From Pseudomonadota bacterium (lineage in GTDB: Bacteria > Pseudomonadota > Gammaproteobacteria > Burkholderiales > Burkholderiaceae_C), in assembly GCA_021808445.1 (NCBI GenBank), contig JAKBBP010000016.1:1-51475 (forward strand): 51,475 nucleotides of DNA, written 5' to 3'. Made by a program: the position numbers and the translations under genes. Below are positions 18,727 to 26,526 of this stretch, one piece after another. The stretch's first letter is position 1; each line of letters begins with the position of its first letter. Under the pieces are notes generated by a model that worked only from the letters and a program-made list of their open reading frames with translations, had not been told where the DNA came from and did not search any database.

Positions 18727-21700
18727 TCAGGCTGCGCGGCCGCGGCGCCAATGCAGGTACAGCGCCGGGATCAGATTGGTCGAGCGCAGCGCGCTCCACG
18801 CGAGCCCGCCCAGGATCACCACCGCGAGGCCCTGCTCGGGCGCAGCGCCCTGTCCCAGGCCGAGCGCGGTGGGCAACATCCCCAGCATGGCCGTCACCGC
18901 GGTCAGCACGATGGGGCGAAAACGCAGCTGGATGGCCTCGCGCACGGCCTGCTCCAGGGGCATGCCGGCGCTCTCGTTGGCTCGAGCGCGGTCGAGCAGC
19001 ACGATGGAATGCCGCAGGCCGATGCCCACCAGGGTCAGGAACCCGATCATTCCGGTGGCATTGAGTCCCACTCCACTGAGCACCAGCGCCACCGTGCCGC
19101 CCGTCAGCGCCAGCGGAATCTCCAGCAGCAGCAGCGCCGGGATCAACAGGCCGTCGAATTGCAGCAGCAGGATGCCCACCATGATCGCGAAGGCCGCCAG
19201 GGTCGCCAGCAGCAGGGCCAGCGCGGAGCTTTCCAGCTCGGCGGCCAGCCCGCCGAAGGCCACTCGGTAACCCGGCGGCAGGGAAATGCCCGCCAGCGCG
19301 CGCCTGGCCGCCAGCTCGGTACTGCCCAGCGGTCCGTCGGGCGTGGCCAGAATGTCCAGGGCTCGCGCGCCGGCGATGTGACGGATCTGGTTCGGCGTCG
19401 CCTCGAGACGCAGCCGCGCCACGGTTCCCAGGGATGCCCAGCCGCCCGGGACGCGGATGGGCAAGGCCTCCAGACCGGCGATGGAGCGCTGCGGCGCGTC
19501 GGCCAGTCGCATGTACAGGTCCAGGGGCACGTTGCCGTCGGGAACGCGCTCGAGCACCTGTCCGTCGAGCAGAGCTTCGAGTTGCGCATAGAGGGCCGCC
19601 GGGCTCAGTCCCAGTCGGGCCAGCGCCTGCACTCGAGGCCGGATCAGCAACTGGGTGACCGGGTAGGCATCGTTGTCGAACACACTGCTCAACGCCGGGA
19701 TGCGCTGCAGGCGCGCGGTGATGCGTTCGGCGATGCTGCGCAGCTCCGCCACGCGCGCGCCGAACACATGGACCACGAAGGGTTGCGGCAGCCCCGAAAG
19801 GCTCTCGCCCAGGCGCTCGACGGTGGGTGTGTCGACGGACAGCTGCACGCCGGGCAGCGCCGATTCGCGCTGGATCCTGCGCCCCAGCGAATCCAGCGCG
19901 TTGACCCCGATCCCAGGCTTGAGGGCCACCTCGATCTCGCCGGCATAGGCGGGCTCGGTGTAGGTGGTGGACGAGGCTGCGCCGATGCGGGCATACACGT
20001 GCGCGACCGCGGGGTCGCGCAGGAGGCGCCGGCTGATGCCGCGCACAGCCTCACGCGTGTCCAGCAGCGAGGCTCCAGGCGGCAGGGTGTAGGACTCCAG
20101 CAGCACCCCTTCGTTGGGAAGGGGGAGAAAATGAATGGGCACCAGCACCAGTCCGAGCAGGCTGAGCAGGAGCACCGCGAAGGTGATCGCCAGGCTGCTG
20201 CGCGGAGCCCGCGCCACCCACTCGAACAGGCGTTGATTGCCGCGCTGGAGCCACTGAAGCACGCGCCGGCCGCTCCCGCTGGCGCCTGCCGGGCGGGCAC
20301 CCAGCAGGCCCAGCCCCAGCGGAATCAGCGTGATCGACACCACGAAGGAGGCCATCAAGGCCAGGATCATCGCCAGGGAGAAGGGAATGAAAAACAGGCC
20401 GACCAGGCCGCCGACGAACAGCAGCGGCACGTAGATCGCGATATTGGTCAGCGTGCCGGTCAGATCCGGGACGACGATGCCCCGCAACCCCGTCCAGATC
20501 CCCTGCCACTGGGCGTCTCCCGCTTCCCAGCGGTGGTAGATGCTCTCCAGCACGATGATGGCGTCGTCGGCCAGCAGTCCGACCGCGACCGTGAGCGCCC
20601 CGAAGGTCATCAGGTTCAGGTTCTGACCCAAGGCATGCAGAGCGGCGATGGCCAGCGCCAGCGACAGGGGAATGCTCATGGCCAGCACGATGATGCCGCG
20701 CCCGGCGCCCAGTACCCAGAACAACAGCCCTACGGCGAGCAGTGCGCCCACCGCCAGGTTGCGACCGAGGTCGGCACCGATCAGGCGCACGATGTGGCCC
20801 TGGCTGTAGGTGCGCACCCAGCGCACACCCGCAGGCAGTTGCGCCAGGGTCTGGCGCAGTGCCGCCTGCACCGCGCCAGTGACGGCCAGGGTCGAGGCAC
20901 CGGGCTGCTTCATCACGACCAGCGCCACGCCGGGACGGCCGTCCAGCATCACCCCGTTGTGCGTGGGCTGCGCGCTGCGAACCACCCGCGCGAGCGCCCC
21001 CAGGGGAATCGGCCCCCGCGACGTGGCCACCGGAATGCTGCGCAGTGCCGCGGTGTCGACCGGCAGATTGCGCGCCTCGATCAGCACGTCATTGTGGCCA
21101 AGACTCAGATAGCCCGCCGGGGCCAGCACGGTCTGCGCCCTGACCGACCGCACGATGGCCTGGGCACCGACGTCGTAGCGACGCATCGCATCCAGGTCCG
21201 GCTGGATCCACAGCACCTCCCGCCCGGCGCCGAAGACCTGCACTTCCTGCACGCCCGGCAGGGCCCGCAGAGCGGGAGCGATGTCCGCCAGGACCCGGCG
21301 CTGCACCTGCGAAGGGTCGACCCCGGTCGGGATGCTGGCTGTGTAGTCGGCGACCTCGTTGATCGCGTTGCCCATGACCTGCGCCACCGGATGGGCCCCG
21401 GAGGGCAGGCGTGCGCGCGCGCGGTCGATGGCCCCGTTGACCGCCTGCAGGTCGATCTGCGCATCGCTGCCGTTGCGAAAGCGCACGTCGATGCTCACGG
21501 TGCCGTTGCCCATCACCGCGCGCTCGCTGCGCAGCCCGGTCAGCGCCAGGATCTCGCCTTCCAGCGGATCGACCACGAGGTGCTCGAGTTCGCTGGCCGT
21601 GGCGCCGGGGAAATGCACGGTGACCCCGATCTGCGGGTAGTCGAACTGGGGCAGCACCTCGACAGGCGTGTGCACGAAGGCGTCCACCGCCCAGATCAGC

Positions 21701-21771
21701 AGCGCTCCCAGCACCAGCACCCAAAGCACCCTGCGCCGCAGCAGGCGCGGGATGGAGAGGTCGAAGGCCAT
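18727..21771 (-). CDS. RND efflux pump inner-membrane protein
   Basis: 1014-residue RND permease. The ATG at 21771 is chosen because the protein then begins MAFDLSIPRLLRRRVLWVLV followed by TM1, the standard RND opening; upstream codons run into the adaptor gene. It has the two-fold repeat with large periplasmic loops (VTVHFPGATASELEHLVVDPL early). TM4 carries VGLLADDAIIVLESI, the proton-relay acidic pair. The C-terminal helices read MIGFLTLVGIGLRHSIVLLD and VILGGLAWSALRSTNLIPAL, closest in style to the metal/CusA-CzcA-related branch but not a textbook CzcA. It starts seven bases after the adaptor stop. No outer-membrane channel gene is in the cluster, so a TolC-type partner elsewhere is presumed. 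Substrate unknown. Confidence 0.9.
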   Translation of the reverse strand: MAFDLSIPRLLRRRVLWVLVLGALLIWAVDAFVHTPVEVLPQFDYPQIGVTVHFPGATASELEHLVVDPLEGEILALTGLRSERAVMGNGTVSIDVRFRNGSDAQIDLQAVNGAIDRARARLPSGAHPVAQVMGNAINEVADYTASIPTGVDPSQVQRRVLADIAPALRALPGVQEVQVFGAGREVLWIQPDLDAMRRYDVGAQAIVRSVRAQTVLAPAGYLSLGHNDVLIEARNLPVDTAALRSIPVATSRGPIPLGALARVVRSAQPTHNGVMLDGRPGVALVVMKQPGASTLAVTGAVQAALRQTLAQLPAGVRWVRTYSQGHIVRLIGADLGRNLAVGALLAVGLLFWVLGAGRGIIVLAMSIPLSLALAIAALHALGQNLNLMTFGALTVAVGLLADDAIIVLESIYHRWEAGDAQWQGIWTGLRGIVVPDLTGTLTNIAIYVPLLFVGGLVGLFFIPFSLAMILALMASFVVSITLIPLGLGLLGARPAGASGSGRRVLQWLQRGNQRLFEWVARAPRSSLAITFAVLLLSLLGLVLVPIHFLPLPNEGVLLESYTLPPGASLLDTREAVRGISRRLLRDPAVAHVYARIGAASSTTYTEPAYAGEIEVALKPGIGVNALDSLGRRIQRESALPGVQLSVDTPTVERLGESLSGLPQPFVVHVFGARVAELRSIAERITARLQRIPALSSVFDNDAYPVTQLLIRPRVQALARLGLSPAALYAQLEALLDGQVLERVPDGNVPLDLYMRLADAPQRSIAGLEALPIRVPGGWASLGTVARLRLEATPNQIRHIAGARALDILATPDGPLGSTELAARRALAGISLPPGYRVAFGGLAAELESSALALLLATLAAFAIMVGILLLQFDGLLIPALLLLEIPLALTGGTVALVLSGVGLNATGMIGFLTLVGIGLRHSIVLLDRARANESAGMPLEQAVREAIQLRFRPIVLTAVTAMLGMLPTALGLGQGAAPEQGLAVVILGGLAWSALRSTNLIPALYLHWRRGRAA

Positions 21772-21778
21772 GTCGGTG

Positions 21779-22885
21779 TCAATCGGGCGGCGTGTAGCGA
21801 CTGGCGATGCCGCGGTGGTAATCGAGGAAAGCGTCGGTGACCCGCACCTGCTGGCCCGGGGACAGGCCGGAGACGATCTCGGTCTGCCAGCCACGCGCCG
21901 AGCCTGGCTCCACCCGCGTCGGCCTGTCGCCCTTCGGGGTGCGCACGAGCACCCACCACTGCCCTTGGTCGAGGATCAGAGCCCGGGTCGGCACCATGGC
22001 CATCATCCGGGAAGGACCCTCGAGCCGCAGGCGTCCCCACTGACCGTTCATCCACCCCTGGGGCGAGTGGCCGGCGAGCGCCACGAGTCCGACCCGCAGG
22101 CCTCCATCGGGGGCCAGCGCCGGGGAAATGGCCGCGATTTGCACCGGCACCCCACGCCCCTGCGCGCCGGCCGGCCGGAAGCGTCCACGCATGCCCACGC
22201 GCAGCTCCGATGCCTGCGCGCCGTAGTACTCCGCGCGGATCCACAGATGGCCGGCCGGCTGGAGCCTGGCGATGGCCTGCCCGGCGGCGATCTGCTCGCC
22301 ATTCGCCGCCATCAACTGCAGAATGGTTCCGGCCACGGGAGCCCGCACGATGCGCTGGCTGCGCACATCCCGCAAGCGCGCTGCCGCGGTGCGAACGGCC
22401 GCGTCGGCTGCGCCGAGCTCGCTTTGCGCGGCGTCCAGTTCCTGCCGGGTGGCAAGCTGTTCGGCGAGCTTTCGACGCTCGATGGCCAGCAGGCGCGCAG
22501 CCGCCTGCCGACGGGCCCCGGCGCTGGCCAGTCGCTGCGCGCTGGCGACCAGCCGGGCGTGCATGCGCGGCCCACCCACGAGGGCCACGATGTCCCCGGC
22601 CCGCACCGGGCTGCCCGGCAGCAGGCGCAGCGCCCGCAGCGTGCCGGAAGCCACTGCGCGCAGCTCCACGGTGGCGATGGGCTCGATCTGCGCGTAGGCA
22701 TGCCATGCGGGCGCGACGGACTGCCGGTGCACGCGCACGTAGGGTTGCTCGGCCGAGGACTGCGCCGCGGCCGTCGCGTTGGCGGCGGTGGCGCTCACCC
22801 CCAGTCCGCCCAGGCAGACGCCGAGCACCAGGGCGGCCGCTGCACGCCGGGCGCGCGCCCGGCCGGCAGGGCTCAGGCCGTCCAT
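21779..22885 (-). CDS. RND periplasmic adaptor (membrane fusion protein)
   Basis: 368 residues from ATG 22885. A hydrophobic N-terminal segment (AAAALVLGVCLGGLGVSATA) serves as signal or anchor. Next come a lipoyl-type half (VASGTLRALRLLPGSPVRAGDIVALVGG), an alpha-helical hairpin (about 115-185, rich in Ala, Arg and Glu), the second lipoyl half (IVRAPVAGTILQLMAANGEQIAAGQAI) and a beta-barrel with a final VSGLSPGQQVRVTDAFLDY. This is the HlyD/AcrA adaptor plan. It pairs with the RND pump seven bases downstream and overlaps the M56 gene upstream by 13 bases, so the M56 protein, adaptor and pump are probably one transcript. Confidence 0.9.
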   Translation of the reverse strand: MDGLSPAGRARARRAAAALVLGVCLGGLGVSATAANATAAAQSSAEQPYVRVHRQSVAPAWHAYAQIEPIATVELRAVASGTLRALRLLPGSPVRAGDIVALVGGPRMHARLVASAQRLASAGARRQAAARLLAIERRKLAEQLATRQELDAAQSELGAADAAVRTAAARLRDVRSQRIVRAPVAGTILQLMAANGEQIAAGQAIARLQPAGHLWIRAEYYGAQASELRVGMRGRFRPAGAQGRGVPVQIAAISPALAPDGGLRVGLVALAGHSPQGWMNGQWGRLRLEGPSRMMAMVPTRALILDQGQWWVLVRTPKGDRPTRVEPGSARGWQTEIVSGLSPGQQVRVTDAFLDYHRGIASRYTPPD

Positions 22886-23769
22886 GTCCACAGGAAAAAT
22901 GGATGCAGCACGGCATTGCCGAACACGGCACCCAGCACGAACACCCCGCAAACCACCACACCGAGCAAGGCCAGCGCGGCCGGATCCGGCATCGCCGAGG
23001 CCGGGCCCGGCGGTGCTTCCTCGGGCAGGGGCGCCAGCAAGCGCCGGATACGCAGCGCCAGCGAGCCCGCGTCACCCAGCAGGGCGGCCTCGCTTCGCAA
23101 CGGCCCCGTGTCGCGGGCGGCCCCGCGCCTGCTCGCGGATTGCCGCGCCGTGGCCACGACCGCCGCGGCCAGGGCCTGGCCCGAGGCGCCGCGGCTTCGG
23201 GCCTCGTCGTCACGGGCATGCTCCAGGATCTCCAGCCAGGCCTCGAAGCGCCGCTGCGCCCCTGGCCATGGCCATTGCAGATCGGTGGCCAGCTGGGCCA
23301 GCCAGATCCGCAGGGGATCCCGGTGGCGCACATGGGCCCGCTCGTGCTCCAGCACCGCGAAGACCTGCGCCTGGTCCAGGCTACGCGCGAACCATGGGTC
23401 GAACACGATGCGCGGGCGCAGCAGACCCACGGTGCAGACGGGCAGATCCACGGGCTCCCGCACGAACACCCATACCGAGCGCAGCGCGGCGCGCAGCGCC
23501 AGCAGGGCGAAGGGAATGCTTGCGCCGATGATCATGCCATGGTCGAAGCGCGCCCGGACCGGGTCGGGCTCCCGCAAGGCCCAGCCGCACAGCCACACGC
23601 ACACCGCCAGCACCGGCAGCACGGGCAGCAGCAAGCGCAGCCACTCCCGCTGCTCAGCCAGCCGAGGGGGAGCGTCGGAGAGCCCCCTCCAGCGCAGCAT
23701 GGCAAGGGGTTGAAGGGACAGCCCGCCAAACAGGAGGCTCAGCAGGGTCAGCAAGGTCTCACGTCCCAT
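22873..23769 (-). CDS. M56-family (BlaR1/MecR1-like) membrane metallopeptidase
   Basis: 298 residues from ATG 23769. Several N-terminal hydrophobic segments (about 5-22, 45-64 and 79-100) precede the zinc site HERAH (His142, Glu143, His146) in AVLEHERAHVRHRDPLRIW, and a likely third ligand lies in WLEILEHARDDEARSRG. A last membrane helix lies near the C-terminus (ALLGVVVCGVFVLGAVFG). M56 proteases of the BlaR1 type cleave a BlaI-type repressor upon signal. This one has no penicillin-binding sensor domain, so beta-lactam sensing is unlikely and the signal is unknown. It overlaps the repressor gene by 11 bases, the classic blaI-blaR order. Confidence 0.9.
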   Translation of the reverse strand: MGRETLLTLLSLLFGGLSLQPLAMLRWRGLSDAPPRLAEQREWLRLLLPVLPVLAVCVWLCGWALREPDPVRARFDHGMIIGASIPFALLALRAALRSVWVFVREPVDLPVCTVGLLRPRIVFDPWFARSLDQAQVFAVLEHERAHVRHRDPLRIWLAQLATDLQWPWPGAQRRFEAWLEILEHARDDEARSRGASGQALAAAVVATARQSASRRGAARDTGPLRSEAALLGDAGSLALRIRRLLAPLPEEAPPGPASAMPDPAALALLGVVVCGVFVLGAVFGNAVLHPFFLWTWTA

Positions 23770-24154
23770 GACTCGTCCCCTTCCTGGCTTGAATGGCGCG
23801 CTCGAGCTCATCGAGCAGCTGCGGATCGATCTCGTCCACGGCGTCGACCAGCGCCGCCACCGCGGAGTGCGGCCCGGGCCCCAGGAAACGGGCCATCAGC
23901 TGGCGCGCCCGCGCGCGCTCCACGGCCCGACGATCGGCGCCGGCCGTGTACACGAAGCTCCCGCCCTGGCGGTGGCGCTCGATCAGCCCCTTGTCCCGCA
24001 GACGGTCCACGACCTTTGCGGTGGTCGTGTAGACCAGGCCACCAGGCATGCCCACGCGTTCGTGCAGCTCACGCACCGAGGCGCTGCGCAGTTGCCACAA
24101 GGCGCTCAGCACGGCGTATTCGAGGTCGTCGGCGGGGAGTCGGAAATCCACCAT
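23759..24154 (-). CDS. BlaI/MecI/CopY-family transcriptional repressor
   Basis: 131-residue winged-helix repressor. The N-terminal DNA-binding half reads LEYAVLSALWQLRSASVRELHERVG and then VYTTTAKVVDRLRDKGLIERHRQGGSFVYTA, the characteristic BlaI pattern with the recognition helix around TTTAKVVDRL. The C-terminal helix (about 85-125) is the dimerisation and cleavage region. It should repress its own operon, including the downstream M56 protease, RND adaptor and pump, and possibly the P-type ATPase, and be inactivated by proteolysis. A dyad sits between the -35 and -10 of its promoter, see the operator entry. No beta-lactamase gene is nearby. Confidence 0.93.
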   Translation of the reverse strand: MVDFRLPADDLEYAVLSALWQLRSASVRELHERVGMPGGLVYTTTAKVVDRLRDKGLIERHRQGGSFVYTAGADRRAVERARARQLMARFLGPGPHSAVAALVDAVDEIDPQLLDELERAIQARKGTSHGT

Positions 24155-24160
24155 GAGCCC

Positions 24161-24190
24161 ATCCTACGACGGCGGTCGTAGAAGAGACAA
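24161..24190 (-). promoter_or_regulatory. Predicted promoter of the blaI operon
   Basis: On the minus strand TTGTCT (24190-24185) and TAGGAT (24166-24161) form a -35/-10 pair with an 18-base spacer. The -10 ends six bases before the ATG of the repressor gene. The spacer is almost filled by the inverted repeat described as operator. Hexamer matches are moderate; the dyad position supports the call. Confidence 0.5.
24164..24181. promoter_or_regulatory. Candidate BlaI-type operator (perfect dyad)
   Basis: Perfect inverted repeat CTACGAC-GGCG-GTCGTAG, 7-base arms around 4 bases, lying between the predicted -35 and -10 hexamers and ten bases before the repressor ATG. The outer TAC...GTA halves recall the TACA/TGTA ends of known BlaI, MecI and CopY operators. 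Binding is inferred from position and symmetry. Confidence 0.6.
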
Positions 24191-24255
24191 GCCTGCGGGC
24201 CTCGCATGTCGCGCGGCCTGGTCCGTGGAGGAAGCTTGTTAGACTGTCGGGCTGC

Positions 24256-24330
24256 CTCGCCATAGTTCAATGGATAGAACAAGCCCCTCCTAAGGGTTAG
24301 ATGCAGGTTCGATTCCTGCTGGCGGGACCA
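24256..24330 (+). tRNA. tRNA-Arg (anticodon CCT)
   Basis: 75-base tRNA with encoded CCA. Acceptor CTCGCCA pairs with TGGCGGG (one G-U), discriminator A, then CCA at 24328-24330. The D-stem is GTTC/GAAC, the anticodon stem AGCCC/GGGTT with loop CTCCTAA giving anticodon CCT (reads AGG), and the T-arm is GCAGG-TTCGATT-CCTGC. The anticodon arm and T-arm closely match other bacterial tRNA-Arg(CCU). Its 3' end is repeated in tandem directly downstream. Confidence 0.95.
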
Positions 24331-24381
24331 GGCGGCGGGACCAGGCGGGGGGACCAGGCGGGGGGACCAGCGGCGGGACCA
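24331..24381 (+). repeat. Four tandem copies of the tRNA 3' end
   Basis: Directly after the tRNA CCA come four near-copies of its last bases: 24331-24343 and 24370-24381 contain GGCGGGACCA exactly, and 24344-24356 and 24357-24369 are identical 13-base units with a longer G run ending GGACCA. The unit length is 13, 13, 13 and 12 bases. Whether they arose by slippage, by attachment-site reuse or as a processed-tail array is not known. Confidence 0.9.
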
Positions 24382-24386
24382 TCCAT

Positions 24387-24410
24387 CAATATGTGTAATT
24401 GATCATATTG
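24387..24410. promoter_or_regulatory. Inverted repeat upstream of the rhodanese gene
   Basis: CAATATG and CATATTG form 7-base arms around a 10-base A/T-rich centre, in an unusually A/T-rich patch between the tRNA array and the rhodanese gene. It may be a regulator-binding site; no T run follows, so it is not a terminator. Confidence 0.4.
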
Positions 24411-24420
24411 CGAAATTTGC

Positions 24421-24450
24421 TTGGACCTTTTGGCAACCCTCGGTTACAAA
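24421..24450 (+). promoter_or_regulatory. Weak candidate promoter of the rhodanese gene
   Basis: TTGGAC (24421-24426) and TACAAA (24445-24450) are separated by 18 bases, 30 bases before the ATG at 24481. Hexamers match consensus only moderately (three and four of six). Confidence 0.3.
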
Positions 24451-24480
24451 GCTCCAGCCCGTTCCATCCTGGAGATTCTC

Positions 24481-25467
24481 ATGGTCCTGAACCGAAAACC
24501 TCTTCAATTCCTGCTTGCCGGCCTGCTGGCTCTGTCGGCCGGCGCCGCGGCGGGCGCGGCCGTGCTGCCCGGCCCCGTGGTCGATGTGCAGTGGCTGCAT
24601 GCCCACGCCTCCCAGGTGCAGATCGTCGACATTCGCGACGATGTGGGCTCCCTGACCAACGACCCGAAATGGCGCACCGTCGACGGCCACAAGGTGCTCG
24701 AACAAGTGGGCGGCTATATCCCGGATGCGCTTTCGGTGAATTTCTGGGCGCTTCGGGAAAAGCGCAAGGTGCAGGGCAAGGAGCTGGATTTCCTTCTGCC
24801 CACGGCCGAGCAATTCCAGGACGTGATGCGCGCATCGGTGCTGGAGCCAGGCAAACCCATCGTGCTCGTGCCGACCGGCGATGACGCCACCTCGCTGCAG
24901 GAGGCCGCCTTCCTCGCCTGGGAACTGCAGCTGTTCGGCGAGCCCGCCGCGGACCTGGCCATTCTCGACGGCGGCACGCACGCGTGGCTCGCCGCCGGCT
25001 ACGCCGTCGACACCGACGCGATCGCGCCGATGGAGTCGGGCAAGTGGAGCGCCTCGCCGGCGCGTGCCGACATGCTGGCGGACGTGGCCCAGGTGCAGGC
25101 AGCGCAGCGGCGCCATGCGGCGCTGTGGGACGCGCGCCCGCTGGCCCAGTTCGCCGGCCTGCAGCGCACCCCGGTGATTCCCGAGGACGGCCGCCTGCAG
25201 GGCTCGCGCCCGCTGCCGGCGGAACTGCTGTACCGGCCCGCCGCCGACGGGTCCTGGCATTTCCTGAGCCCGGCGCAATACCGCAAGGTGCTGGCGCTGG
25301 ACGGCATCCGGCTTCCCGGGGCCGGCATCGTGTACTGCAACACCGGCCAGTACGCGGCCGGAGCCTGGTTCGTGGTGGATCGCATCCTCGGACGACGCGG
25401 ACTGCGTGAATTTCCCGGCGGCATGAACGAGTGGCTGGGACTGGGCCTGCCGATCCGGCCTCTGTGA
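24481..25467 (+). CDS. Secreted tandem rhodanese (thiosulfate sulfurtransferase)
   Basis: 328 residues from the ATG at 24481, chosen because GGAG lies six bases upstream and the protein then opens with a signal peptide (MVLNRKPLQFLLAGLLALSA, cleavage probably after GAAAGA). Two rhodanese-fold halves follow. The N-terminal half (VVDVQWLHAHASQVQIVDIRD) has no active cysteine. The C-terminal half carries the catalytic loop CNTGQYAAGA in GIVYCNTGQYAAGAWF, then FPGGMNEWLGLGLPIRPL. Such proteins transfer sulfane sulfur between thiosulfate or polysulfide and thiol acceptors in the periplasm. It stands alone between the tRNA and an SDR gene, with a 13-base-arm hairpin after it. Confidence 0.87.
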   Translation: MVLNRKPLQFLLAGLLALSAGAAAGAAVLPGPVVDVQWLHAHASQVQIVDIRDDVGSLTNDPKWRTVDGHKVLEQVGGYIPDALSVNFWALREKRKVQGKELDFLLPTAEQFQDVMRASVLEPGKPIVLVPTGDDATSLQEAAFLAWELQLFGEPAADLAILDGGTHAWLAAGYAVDTDAIAPMESGKWSASPARADMLADVAQVQAAQRRHAALWDARPLAQFAGLQRTPVIPEDGRLQGSRPLPAELLYRPAADGSWHFLSPAQYRKVLALDGIRLPGAGIVYCNTGQYAAGAWFVVDRILGRRGLREFPGGMNEWLGLGLPIRPL

Positions 25468-25501
25468 AGCGCCCTGCAAGGCCGAGCCGCCGGCGACGCG
25501 G

Positions 25502-25535
25502 GCGCATGCATCCGGTTACCCACGGATGCATGCGC
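25502..25535. terminator. Perfect 13-bp inverted repeat after the rhodanese gene
   Basis: GCGCATGCATCCG (25502-25514) and CGGATGCATGCGC (25523-25535) are exact complements around an 8-base loop, 35 bases after the rhodanese stop and 83 before the SDR start. A G+C-rich stem of this length would work as a transcription barrier or mRNA stabiliser, but there is no T run on either side, so a regulator-binding palindrome is an equal possibility. Confidence 0.5.
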
Positions 25536-25617
25536 AGACAACTGCGGGGAACCCGGGTGCGCGGCATCCCGAGGCTGGGCTAGTCTGGCGCCACGGGGCA
25601 CCCGGTCCCCGGCACGG

Positions 25618-26445
25618 ATGGCTCGACCGACAACCATGAGTACCCAACATCAGGACGCCGCGGTCGCGGTGGTCACCGGAGGCGCGCGCGGCATCGGCCT
25701 GGGCATCGCGCGCTGGTTCCTGCGGCATGGCCATCGCGTGGCCTTGCTGGACATCGACGCTGCCACGCTGCAGCGCAGCGAGAGCGAGCTGGCGCAGCCC
25801 GAGATGGTGCTGGCGCTGCATTGCGATGTATCGGACGAAGCCCGCGTGGCCGCGGCGGCCGACGCCGTGTGGCGGCGCTTCGGGCGCGTGGACGCCCTCG
25901 TGAACAACGCCGGAGTGGCGGTATTCAAGCCCATCGGCGAAACCAGTTTCGCGGACTGGCGCCATGTGCTGGGCACCAACCTGGACGGGGCCTTTCTGTG
26001 CACCCAGGCTTTCGCCCCGATGATGCTGCGCGGCGGGCGCGGCGGCGCGGTGGTCAACATCGCGTCCATTTCCGCCGTGCGAGCCAGCACCCTGCGCGTG
26101 GCCTACGGCACCAGCAAGGCCGCGCTGGTGCATCTGACGCGCCAGCAGGCGGTGGAACTGGGCGACCAGGGCATACGCTGCAACGTGATCGCCCCGGGCC
26201 CGGTGGAGACCGAAATGGCCAAGCTGGTGCACAGCGTGGCCGTGCGCTCGGATTACCACGACGCCATCCCGTTGGGACGCTACGGCACGGTCGAGGAAAT
26301 GGCCGAGACGGTGGGCTTCCTGTGCAGCCCGGCGGCGAGTTTCATCAACGGTCAGTTGCTGGCGGTCGATGGCGGCTTCGAGGCCACCGGCGTCGGCCTG
26401 CCCACGCTGCGACGCCGGCGCCAGGATCCGGCAGGCACGCATTGA
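25618..26445 (+). CDS. SDR-family short-chain dehydrogenase/reductase
   Basis: 275 residues with a classical SDR Rossmann fold. The cofactor loop is TGGARGIGLG, Asp of LLDIDAATL suggests NAD(H), NNAG is followed by VAVFKP, and the catalytic residues are Ser in NIASISAV and Tyr/Lys in YGTSK. The C-terminus has the usual LCSPAASFINGQLLAVDGGFEATG pattern of SDR enzymes. The start may instead be the ATG at 25636. Its position 81 bases before a TRAP solute-binding gene suggests it oxidises or reduces the imported compound, probably a hydroxy acid, polyol or sugar derivative; substrate is not readable from the sequence. Confidence 0.88.
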   Translation: MARPTTMSTQHQDAAVAVVTGGARGIGLGIARWFLRHGHRVALLDIDAATLQRSESELAQPEMVLALHCDVSDEARVAAAADAVWRRFGRVDALVNNAGVAVFKPIGETSFADWRHVLGTNLDGAFLCTQAFAPMMLRGGRGGAVVNIASISAVRASTLRVAYGTSKAALVHLTRQQAVELGDQGIRCNVIAPGPVETEMAKLVHSVAVRSDYHDAIPLGRYGTVEEMAETVGFLCSPAASFINGQLLAVDGGFEATGVGLPTLRRRRQDPAGTH

Positions 26446-26526
26446 AGCGCCCCGGCGGACGGGCAGCGCCGGCCGCCGCGACCTGGCGCGAATTCCGGTT
26501 TCACAACCAGCAGGAGGAGACCCAGC

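Noticed and set aside
24331-24381. Further tRNA genes after tRNA-Arg
   Set aside because: Only the acceptor 3' end is repeated; no D-arm, anticodon arm or T-arm accompanies these copies.
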